Shown here in pieces: positions 7,389 through 15,500 of a stretch of DNA of 64,000 nt. The notes beneath the pieces are model-generated. The model was not told the origin of the DNA and did not search any database. It saw only the letters and a list, made by a program, of their open reading frames with translations. The stretch is from assembly GCA_016182965.1 (NCBI GenBank), contig JACPFM010000184.1, positions 1 to 64,000 on the forward strand, written 5' to 3'. Position 1 is the first letter of the stretch; each line of letters begins with the position of its first letter. The position numbers and the translations under genes are program-made. Source of the stretch: Deltaproteobacteria bacterium. GTDB taxonomy: Bacteria; Myxococcota_A; Polyangia; Polyangiales; JADJMO01.

Positions 7389-9245
7389 TCATCCCGAACC
7401 GCCATCTTTTGCATTCCCAGCAGCAGGAGGCGGCGGCGGAGGGGGGGGCGGGGGCGGCGGAGGAGGCGGCGGAGGGGGGGGCGGAGGAGGAGGAGGCGCA
7501 GCCAGCGCGTCGCTCGCCGAGCCGGCCAGCGTCTCGATGCGGCGCTGTTCGCGTTCGTCGAGGTCGCGCTCGCCGAACGCGGCGCGCTCGACGGCTCCGG
7601 CCCAGGTGCGCGCCGGCTCCCGCACGTGGGGGTCGAGGTCACGGTCGGAGACTTCGGCGATCTGCGCAGGCGTCGGCTGCGGCGGGACGCGGCGGAAGGT
7701 CGAGCGCGCCCACTGCACGAGGGCGTCGAGCACGGCGTCGCGGCGGCGGGTCATCGCGAGCTCCAGCTCCGCGGCCTTCGGCAGCTCGATCGCGAGCGGC
7801 AGGAACGCGGGATGGGTGACCAGCAGCTGATCGCCCGCGCGCACCGGCGCGGTGAGCGCGAGGCGCAGGCGCCCGCGATCGTCGGTGCTCCCGCCGCCGA
7901 GGGGCTCGACCGAGGTCGCCGCCGGACGGGAGGCGCGCACCTTGGCGTTGACGATCGGCGAGCGGCGCCGGCGATCGCGGATGGTGATCTCGATGTTCTT
8001 CGGCGCGCGTGCGCGCTTCGACACCCGCACGACCTCGTCGCCCTCGGCCGCCGTATCGCGCGCCGCCACCGTGCGCGGCGGGCGGCGGCTGCGCGCGACG
8101 ATCAGCACGAGCGCCACGCCCGCGACCGCCGCGCCGAGCGCACGCCACGGGCCCGGCGTCCGCACGCGCACCGGGACGTCGATCTCCTGCGTGCGCCACC
8201 CCTCGCCTGCCGGAACGAACCGCAGCGTGAGGTTCACGATGCCGTCCTTCTCGGTGCGGAAGCGCGTGACCACGTGGAACGAGCCGCCGTCGACGCGCCC
8301 GATGCCGACGCGCTCGGCCCCGAGGAAGGCGTCGACGAGCCCGTGCGCGGGCAGGCCGTCCTTGCTGGCGACGCGCCCGACGACCGCGAGCCCGTCGACG
8401 GGCACCGCGCCCTTCGGATCTTCCTGGCGCGCCTCGACGAAGCGCGCGAGCGCGACGCGCTTGCTGAACACGCGCTCTCTCGCCGACGCGTACCCGGGCG
8501 CGCCGTCGAAGGCGATCACCAGCTCGCCGACGCCGGGCGCGCCGAACGTCTTGGTCGGCAGATCGAACGTCGCCCAGCCGCCGGCGGTCGTGACCTTGGC
8601 GAGCTCGCGGTCCTTGTCGCGCGCGTCGCGCAGGACCAGCTCGATGCCGCTCTTCTCGACCAGCTCGGAGGTCGCCCGCACCTTGACCACGGCGCGCTCG
8701 GTGTCGAGATCGATCTCGAACGGCGCCGTGCCGGGCGGGACCGGCTGGACAGTGAGCTCGATCGGAGCCTTGCCCGGCTCCACCTTCAGCGTCTCCTTGG
8801 CGGCGGAGACGAAGGCGGTCTTCTCGATTCGAGCGCCTACCGTGTACCCGACGGCATCGAGCCAGACCTTCAGGCCGAACGTGCCGTCGGTCTTGGTCGA
8901 GATCGACCACGGCTCGCCGGGCTTCCCGCTCTTTACGCCGATCGGCGCGGCGGGCAGGGTGAGCGGCAGCCCGTCCGTCCGGTCGATCGTGAGGTAAACC
9001 TCGACGCCGGGGAGGCCGTTACCCGCGTCATCGACCACTTTGCCGTTGATCTCGAGCTGACCGCCCTCGGAGACGGTGCCGCGCACCTCCAACTTCGCTG
9101 TCGCCACGACGCGCACTTTCGGCGCGGCCAGAACGGGCGCAGCCACGGCCGACGAGGCGGCGAGGACCAAGAACAGCAGGAGCGAGCGAATGAGCGCGGG
9201 CGGCCCACGTCTGACGCAGGAGGGAGCGGGAAGGTCGTCCCGCAC
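7389..9245 (-). CDS. Large envelope protein with Ig-like repeats, a membrane helix and a polyproline C-terminus
   Basis: About 618 residues: an N-terminal secretion signal (LIRSLLLFLVLAASSAVAAP), a long extracytoplasmic part with carboxypeptidase-regulatory/Ig-like strands (INGKVVDDAGNGLPGVEVYL, VGRVASKDGLPAHGLVDAFL), a central transmembrane helix (WRALGAAVAGVALVLIVARS), then a basic probably cytoplasmic region, a second small beta domain and a final run of 24 consecutive prolines (7425-7496) before AAGNAKDGGSG. GTG at 9245 has GGGAG six bases upstream; an ATG at 9269 is the alternative. It is divergent from the HEAT gene starting at 9301, with almost no room for promoters. Function unknown; the layout suggests a surface or signalling scaffold. 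Confidence 0.7.
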   Translation of the reverse strand: MRDDLPAPSCVRRGPPALIRSLLLFLVLAASSAVAAPVLAAPKVRVVATAKLEVRGTVSEGGQLEINGKVVDDAGNGLPGVEVYLTIDRTDGLPLTLPAAPIGVKSGKPGEPWSISTKTDGTFGLKVWLDAVGYTVGARIEKTAFVSAAKETLKVEPGKAPIELTVQPVPPGTAPFEIDLDTERAVVKVRATSELVEKSGIELVLRDARDKDRELAKVTTAGGWATFDLPTKTFGAPGVGELVIAFDGAPGYASARERVFSKRVALARFVEARQEDPKGAVPVDGLAVVGRVASKDGLPAHGLVDAFLGAERVGIGRVDGGSFHVVTRFRTEKDGIVNLTLRFVPAGEGWRTQEIDVPVRVRTPGPWRALGAAVAGVALVLIVARSRRPPRTVAARDTAAEGDEVVRVSKRARAPKNIEITIRDRRRRSPIVNAKVRASRPAATSVEPLGGGSTDDRGRLRLALTAPVRAGDQLLVTHPAFLPLAIELPKAAELELAMTRRRDAVLDALVQWARSTFRRVPPQPTPAQIAEVSDRDLDPHVREPARTWAGAVERAAFGERDLDEREQRRIETLAGSASDALAAPPPPPPPPPPPPPPPPPPPPPPPPAAGNAKDGGSG

Positions 9246-9300
9246 GCCGCGCTCCCAAGGACGATCCATGCTCCGAGACCGTGATAGCATCGACCAGGTG

Positions 9301-10161
9301 ATGCCGACGAGGGTGACGCTCACCGCGAGGACGAAGCGCGCTCGCAGAGTGCTTCTCGCAGCCGTCCTCTGCGTCGCTCCGATCGTCGCCTCGACGGGCG
9401 ACGTGCAGGCGCAGGGCAAGACGGCCTTCCTGGCCGAGCAGCTGCGCAAGAACACCGACTTCCGCGTGCGCGTCGACGCCGCCCTGAAGCTCGGAACCAG
9501 CGACGACGCCGCTGCGGTCAAGCCGCTCTGCGGGTGCCTCGGCGATCAGTCCGAGGTCGAGGCGGTGCGCGTCGCGTGCGCGGCGGCGCTCGGCAAGTTG
9601 AAGAAGCCCGGCGGCGACGGCTGCTTGAAGGAGCACACCGGCGACAAGTCGTCGAAGGTTCGCGAGCAGGTGACGACGAGCCTCAAGGCCCTCGGCGGCG
9701 CGGCCCCCGCCGCGAGCGCCGCCGGCCCGTCTTGCCCGGCGCCACCGGCCGGCAGCAAGGCCAAGTACTTCGTGGGCGTCGGCATCTCGAACAAGACCTC
9801 GCGCCCCGACACCGACATCAAGCCGATCGTCGAGCAGCAGGTCGTCTGCAAGCTGCAGTCGATGGGCCGCTTCAAGATGACCGCCGACACCGACCCGAAG
9901 AAGATGGCCGCCGCCGTCTCCAAGGAGAAGCTCGACGGGTACTTCCTCAACGTCTCGGTGGAGCCCATCCAGTACGCGGGGGGCAACCTGAAGATCAGCA
10001 TGAAGCTGACGATCATGACCCACACCCGCGATCTCAAAGGCGAGATCGGCAAGTCGCTCAGCATGCCCGGCGTCGGCTCCCCTTCGAAGTCCGACGAGGA
10101 CGACCTGATCAAGATGGCCGCAGAGAAGCTGGTCAACGACTTTGCCGGCCTCAAGCCGTGA
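9301..10161 (+). CDS. Secreted HEAT-repeat protein
   Basis: A 286-residue protein with a basic signal peptide (RRVLLAAVLCVAPIVAS, cleavage near VQAQ). Residues about 38-130 form two to three HEAT units (RKNTDFRVRVDAALKLGTSD, VRVACAAALGKLK, VREQVTTSLKAL). After an Ala/Pro linker the rest (about 150-286) is a separate alpha/beta domain (KAKYFVGVGISNKTSR, KLDGYFLNVSVEPIQY, KISMKLTIMTHTRDLKGEIG) that reminds me of periplasmic LpoB/CsgG-like folds, a weak impression. An alternative in-frame ATG at 9268 has AAGGA at good spacing but would give an acidic leader unlike a signal peptide. Probably a periplasmic scaffold. Confidence 0.72.
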   Translation: MPTRVTLTARTKRARRVLLAAVLCVAPIVASTGDVQAQGKTAFLAEQLRKNTDFRVRVDAALKLGTSDDAAAVKPLCGCLGDQSEVEAVRVACAAALGKLKKPGGDGCLKEHTGDKSSKVREQVTTSLKALGGAAPAASAAGPSCPAPPAGSKAKYFVGVGISNKTSRPDTDIKPIVEQQVVCKLQSMGRFKMTADTDPKKMAAAVSKEKLDGYFLNVSVEPIQYAGGNLKISMKLTIMTHTRDLKGEIGKSLSMPGVGSPSKSDEDDLIKMAAEKLVNDFAGLKP

Positions 10162-10197
10162 CCCTACCCTCGTGATCGCCGCGTTCAAGGAGTCCCC

Positions 10198-10986
10198 GTG
10201 AGCCCGACCGCACCCGCAGCCGCCGCGCCCCCGAAGTTCAAGCGCTCGGCGAAGAACTACCTCCTCGATCGGAGCTTCCAGCTCAAGTACGCGGGGTGGC
10301 TCAGCGGAATGACGCTGGCCGTGAGCCTGGCGCTCGGCGCCGTCCTGTACTGGCAGACCGAGAAGACGGTCGCTATCGGCAGCGAGGCGGTGCAGGTCGG
10401 TCAAGAGGCGAACAAGGCCGGCAAGGACGCCGTCGCGCAGTCGCAGGCCCTCAACGACAAGCTCGAGAACGACGCGAAGGCCTCCTACGGCGACAACCCC
10501 GCGCTGCTCGCGGCCATCGCCGACGCGAACAAGGCGGAGTCCGACAAGATCCACGGCCGCGCGAAGGCGCTCTCGGATCTCGAGACGAAGCTGGTCCAGA
10601 AGCAGGACGCGATCGCCAAGCAGCGCCTGCTGCTGCTCGCGACGCTCGGCTCCGCGCTGCTCCTGCTCGTGATCCTGCTCGGCCTCGCCGGCATCGTCAT
10701 CACGCACAAGGTCGCCGGACCGATCTTCAAGATGAAGCGCCTCCTCAAGGAGGTCGGCGAGGGCAAGCTGGTGGTCCCCGGCCGCCTCCGCAAGGGCGAC
10801 GAGCTGATCGAGTTCTTCGACGTCTTCGCGACGATGGTCGAGAAGCTGCGCGTCCGTCAGGAGCGCGAGATCGAGATCCTCGACACGGCGATCACGCAGG
10901 CCCGGTCAGGCGGCCTGGACGGGCCGGTGCTCGAGAAGCTCGAGGCGCTTCGGAAGCACATGCAGTCGGACCTCGACGCGAAGTAG
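10198..10986 (+). CDS. HAMP-domain membrane protein without output domain
   Basis: A 262-residue protein with GTG start preceded by AAGGAG. TM1 is at about 33-52 (WLSGMTLAVSLALGAVLYW), a mostly helical periplasmic region of about 85 residues follows, TM2 is near 142-165 (RLLLLATLGSALLLLVILLG), then a HAMP-type region (THKVAGPIFKMKRLLKEVGEG) and a C-terminal coiled coil (about 210-262). The protein stops where a methyl-accepting or kinase module would begin. It starts 36 bp after the secreted HEAT gene, so the two probably form an operon. Likely a transmembrane sensor or assembly component; partner unknown. Confidence 0.75.
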   Translation: MSPTAPAAAAPPKFKRSAKNYLLDRSFQLKYAGWLSGMTLAVSLALGAVLYWQTEKTVAIGSEAVQVGQEANKAGKDAVAQSQALNDKLENDAKASYGDNPALLAAIADANKAESDKIHGRAKALSDLETKLVQKQDAIAKQRLLLLATLGSALLLLVILLGLAGIVITHKVAGPIFKMKRLLKEVGEGKLVVPGRLRKGDELIEFFDVFATMVEKLRVRQEREIEILDTAITQARSGGLDGPVLEKLEALRKHMQSDLDAK

Positions 10987-11000
10987 CCGAACGCGAAGCG

Positions 11001-11090
<90 letters not shown>

Positions 11091-11289
11091 CGAGAATCAA
11101 GACTCGCTCGGCGCTTCGGCGAGTGTACCGCCGTGCTCGGTGGCGTCGAGCCCGCAGCGGCGCTGCGCGCCGTGCTCGCTGCGCTCGCAGGCTCGACTCC
11201 ACCTCCGCGCGGCGGTGCGTGTGCACCACGCCGAGTGAAGCTCGGGCGCGCAGGGCGCTCGGGCGGCTCGGTCCGAAGGAGCTCATGCC

Positions 11290-11611
11290 ATGTTGCGCAT
11301 CTACCGTGTCGCTCTCGACGTCGTTCGCAGGCTGCAGCCGTATGTCTTGCAGATCCGGCAGCGTCAGCCGTCGCTGGCCGATCAGCTCGATCGCGCGGGC
11401 GACACCACCGTGCTGGGCATCGCCGAGGTGGTCACGCTCTCTCGGCAAGATCCGCGGGCAGCACTATTCGCGAGGGGCGGCGTCGATGGACGAAGCCATC
11501 GGGTGCATCGATCTCGCGCTCGCGAAGGGGCACATCGCCTCGTTCGAACACGATCTGCGGGAAGCCATGAAGCAGATCATCGGCACGCTCACGAAGTGCG
11601 TCGGGCGGTGA
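11290..11611 (+). pseudogene. Four-helix-bundle protein (23S rRNA IVS-type family), frameshifted
   Basis: The frame from ATG 11290 reads MLRIYRVALDVVRRLQPYVL... through DQLDRAGDTTVLGIAEVV and then loses similarity. From about 11445 the frame one base on continues the family pattern (GKIRGQHYSRGAASMDEA...EAMKQIIGTLTKCVGR) to the stop at 11609-11611. Together they match the small S23/IVS four-helix-bundle family, also seen broken on the opposite strand nearby. Free-standing members are common in myxobacteria; their role is unknown. The break is a single-base indel near 11436-11455, either real decay or a sequencing error. GAAGGAG precedes the start. Confidence 0.65.
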
Positions 11612-11621
11612 CGGGGGCGAC

Positions 11622-11731
11622 GGGCCGGCGTGCACGGGCTCGCCGGCCCGGAGCGCGCTCTTGCGCCGATCGAGCGCGCCGCTCGGCGGGCGCGGGCGGC
11701 GGACCGGCGCGCGGGTGCAACGCCGGTCCGC
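11622..11731. terminator. Two strong hairpins between convergent four-helix-bundle pseudogenes
   Basis: Perfect inverted repeats gggccggcg (11622-11630) with cgccggccc (11641-11649), and gcggaccggcg (11699-11709) with cgccggtccgc (11721-11731), with loops of 10 and 11 bases. They lie between the tail-to-tail pseudogenes, one near each 3' end, and look like a pair of intrinsic terminators without T-tracts. Confidence 0.55.
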
Positions 11732-11741
11732 CGCGACGCGC

Positions 11742-12183
11742 TCACCGCGCGTTCTTGAAGAGCGTGGCGACCACCATGCGCAGGCGATCGAGGAGTTCGG
11801 GATCGAACGAGTCGATGTACTGGAACGCCAGCGCCGTCTCGACGCCGGCGATGACCTCGTTCATCGACCCGGCGGCCGAGTGGTAGCGCGCCGCGCGGTT
11901 CGCCCCGCGGCTGTACGACCCTTCGGCGGTGTTCAACGGAACGCTCGCCAACGCCCGCCGCATCTGCCGGCCCAAGTCCTTGTCTTGCTGCTCGATGCGC
12001 TCGATAACCGGAAGCAGCGCGGTTCGCCCCGCGGCTGTACGACCCCTCGGCGGTGTTCAACGGAACGCTCGCCAAGGCGCGCCGCATCTGCCGCCCCAGG
12101 TCGCGGTCTTGCTGCTCGATGCGCTCGATGATCGGGAGCAGCGCACGGATGATCTCGAGAATGACGGAGTAGATTCGAAGCAT
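11742..12183 (-). pseudogene. Chimeric four-helix-bundle gene broken by a 128-bp duplication
   Basis: Starting at ATG 12183 the minus strand reads MLRIYSVILEIIRALLPIIE...RRALASVPLNTAEGSYSRG, an intact N-terminal two-thirds of a four-helix-bundle (S23/IVS-type) protein. At about 12018 it enters a second, diverged copy of the same central stretch (11893-12020), now out of frame; in that copy's own frame the protein runs on to a normal C-terminus (YHSAAGSMNEVIAGVETALA...VVATLFKNAR, stop at 11742). The gene therefore has a 5' part from one copy and a 3' part from another. Deletion between two tandem paralogues would produce this. A leader of about 180 bases upstream resembles that of the plus-strand pseudogene. 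Confidence 0.65.
11893..12144. repeat. 128-bp tandem direct duplication inside the four-helix-bundle pseudogene
   Basis: Copy A is 11893-12020 and copy B is 12017-12144; they share the GCGC at the junction. By eye they differ at 11 of 128 positions (about 91 percent identity), with no gaps. Because 128 is not a multiple of three, passing through both copies shifts frame. The divergence argues against a recent slippage event and for recombination between two older paralogues. Confidence 0.85.
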
Positions 12184-12362
12184 CGCGGTAACCTCCAGCC
12201 CCGAGCTTCCTTCGCTCGAAGCGGCTGCCCCCGCACCCCGGAGCGCAGGGCTGATCAAGGCTGCGAGCGTCAGCGAGCACCGCGGCGAAGCCGCGGCTGC
12301 GGCCTTGAACAGCCCGAGCACCGGGGTACACTCGCGCAGCTTCGGGCGGAGAACCTCTCACG

Positions 12363-12434
12363 CGAACGCGAACGCGAACGCGAACGCGAACGCGAACGCG
12401 GACGCGGGCGCGAACGCGAAGGCGGACGTGGACG
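12363..12434. repeat. Hexanucleotide array, right edge of the four-helix-bundle island
   Basis: Six tandem CGAACG units followed by six degenerate ones (CGGACG, CGGGCG, CGAACG, CGAAGG, CGGACG, TGGACG). It has the same unit and orientation as the array at 11001-11090, so the two are direct repeats bracketing about 1.3 kb with the two broken four-helix-bundle genes. It ends about 125 bases before the alpha-2-macroglobulin start. Confidence 0.9.
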
Positions 12435-12558
12435 CGTAGTCCCGCCGTGGGAGCACGGACACGCCCGGCGTGTCGCGAGTGGACGCCGAGACACGCCTTT
12501 CGCGCGGAAGAATGCGGTAGCTTCGACGGGCGTTCGACCCGACGAAAGGGGCTTCCCC

Positions 12559-15500
12559 ATGCGCGCACGTGCGATCCGCTCCACAGGCCTGTTCGCCATC
12601 CTCGCGAGCTGCATCCACGGCGGAGGTCCTCCCGCGATCGCGCCGACGGCGAAGCTCGCGCCCAAGGTCGACGACGACGCGCCGCGCACCGCGGCGGCGT
12701 TCGCGGTCGTGTACTCCGGTCCGACCGGCGCGGTCGAACGACGCGACGACGCGATCGTCACCGTGCTCTTCAACCGCGCGATGCGCTCGCTCGACGATCC
12801 AGAGGACGCCAACGTCCCCCCCGCGAAGATCACGGCGCGCGACGGGCGCGTCATCGGCGGGCGCTTTCGCTGGGTGGGCACGCGCGGGCTGATCTTCGAG
12901 CCGCAGGGCGGGTCTTTGCCGGCAGCCTCGGAGCTCGAGGTCTCGGTCCCCGCCGGCACCAAGGCGCTCGACGGCTCGGCGCTGCCACACGAGCACAAGT
13001 TCGCGTTCGACACGTCGCGCCCGACGGTCGTGTCGGCGCCCTTCGCCGGTCGCAAGGATCTGACCGCCGACGGCGCGATGCGCCTCGAGCTCGATCAGAA
13101 CGTCGATCCCGCCGAGGCGCAGAAGCAGCTGAAGCTCGTCGCCCGCACCCGCGCCGACGCGCCGCCCAAGACGATCGCGTTCACCGCGCGCCGCGCCTCG
13201 AAGGCCGCCCCGGCCAAGGCGCTGCGGATCATCGAGCTCGTTCCGACCGAGAAGCTCCCGCTCGACGCGCAGGTCGAGGTGGTCATCCCCAAGGGCTTCA
13301 AGGCCGGCGAGGGACCGCTCGGCACCTTGCAGGAGCAGAAGCTGACGGCGCGCACCTACGGCCCGCTGCGCCTCTCCGACGTGCAGTGCCCGAAGCAGGA
13401 GCTCGGGCGCTGCCGGGCGAACCACGAGATCGCCGTCCTCCTGTCGAACTCGGTGCCGCGCAAGGACTTCCTCGCGCACCTCGCGGTGAAGGGCGGCGAT
13501 CCGGCGAAGCTCCTCGTGGCGAAGAACGCGTCGCCGACCGCCACCGCGCACACCATCGTCGCGCGGCCGACGCCGGGGAAGCGCTACCAGGTCACCATCC
13601 GCAAAGGGCTGAAGGACGTCTTCGGGCAGGTGCTCGACAAGGACATCACCTTCGCGGTCGACACCGAGGCGCCCTTCGTCGGCGGCAACAAGAAGGTCGC
13701 CGCGGCGGCGAGCGACGACGAGCCGCCGGAGCAGTCGAACGTCCCCGCGGGCCCCCTGCCCGGCGTGCCGCACCGCCCGAAGCTCGATTTCCAGGCGCAG
13801 ATCGGCCTGCGCGGGCAGGTGGTCGAGGCGGCGTCGAACGACGGCATCAAGAGCCACAAGGTGCCGATCGGCGTCGTCAACGTGCCGACGGTCGGCGTGT
13901 GGTCCGGCGCGCTCGACGAGGCGGGTGTGGTGCGCTGGCTCGGCGGCTCGCACGCCACCGGCCCCGACGGCGCCGACTGGGCGTGGAGCTGGTTCACGCC
14001 GGGCGTGCCCGAGAACGTCCGCGCGGTGAAGACGATCGATCTCGACGCGCTCCTCGGCAAGAAGAAGGGCGCCGCGCTGCTCGCGCTCTCGGTGCCGTCG
14101 CAGCCGGCGCCGTTCGACAGCGCGCTGGTGAGCGTGACCGATCTCGCCGTCTCGGCGCGCATGAGCAAGTTCGGCGGCCTCGTGTGGGTGACGCGCCTCT
14201 CGACCGGCGCGCCGGTCGCCAACGCCAGCGTGCGCGTCGTGCGCCTTTCGCCGAAGAAGCCGGCGCTGGCCGAGGCGTTCGCCGGCACGACCGACGCGAG
14301 CGGCCTCGTGACCATCCCGGCCGACAAGTACGATCCGACCAAGGCCGCCGAAGGCGCGCTGGTGATGGTGAAGGCCGGCGACGACTGGACCTGGGCGCGC
14401 GTCGAGCACGGCAAGGCGGGCCTCGCGTCGTGGTGGGACGTCGATCTCACGGCGCGCCCTTCGTACAAGGCGCTCTTGTTCACCGAGCGCGGCGTCTACC
14501 GCCCCGGCGAGACGATGAAGCTCGCCGGCATCGTGCGTCGCGGCAGCGCCAAGGGCCTCGAGCCGCCGGCCGGCAAGGACCTCAAGCTGCAGGTCAGCGA
14601 CGGCGAAGGGAACGAGGTCCTCGTCACCCGCGCGAAGATCGACGCGTTCGGCACCTTCGCGGTCGACGTGCCGCTCGGCAAGACGGCCAAGCTCGGGACG
14701 GGCGCGATCACCGCGTCCATTGGCGCAGAGTCGTCGGTCGCCTACTCCACGTTCCTCCTCGCCGCGTACAAGGCGAGCGCGTTCAAGATCGGCGTCGAGC
14801 CGGCGAAGCCGGCGTACGTGCACGGCGACGAGGCGACCTTCGGCGTCAGCGGCGAGTACCTGTACGGCGCGGCGATGAGCGGCGCGACGGTGCACGCCGA
14901 GATCACCCGCGCGCCGGTCTCGTTCGTGCCGCCCAAGGCCGAGGGCTTCGTCTTCGGCGACGAGACGCGCGGATACGTCGCCGCGCACGTCGATCGCATC
15001 GACGCCGATCTCGACGCCAAGGGGCGCTTCGACGCCAAGGTGAAGCTCGACCTGCCGGGCCAGTACGGCCCCGAGCGCGTCACGATCGAGGCCGAGGTGA
15101 AGGACGCCACCCACCAGACGGTCGCCAAGAGCGCGAGCGCCCTCGTGCACCCGGCGGAGTTCTACCTGGGCCTCGAGCGCGCCGGCTCGCGCTTCGTCAG
15201 CCTGCCCGGCGCGTCGCTCGAGGTGCGGCCGAAGGTCGCCGCGTTCGAGCCGTCGGGCGCGCGGCGCGTGGGCGCGAAGGTCACCCTCGAGCTGGTCCAG
15301 CGGAAGTGGACGTCGAGCGTCGCCGAGCAGGCCGACGGCTCGTCGTCGACCTGGTCGAAGCCGAAGGACGAGCTCGTCGCCTCCTGCGAGGTCACCACCA
15401 CGGCGAAGACCGAGAGCTGCCCGCTGCTGGTGAAGGAGCCGGGCTACTACTTCATTCGCGGTCGCGCCAGAGACGCGCGCAACCTCGAGACGCGCGTCGC

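Noticed and set aside
11290..12183. The four-helix-bundle genes considered as part of a 23S rRNA intervening sequence.
   Set aside because: No rRNA sequence is visible on either side; neighbouring genes are protein-coding.
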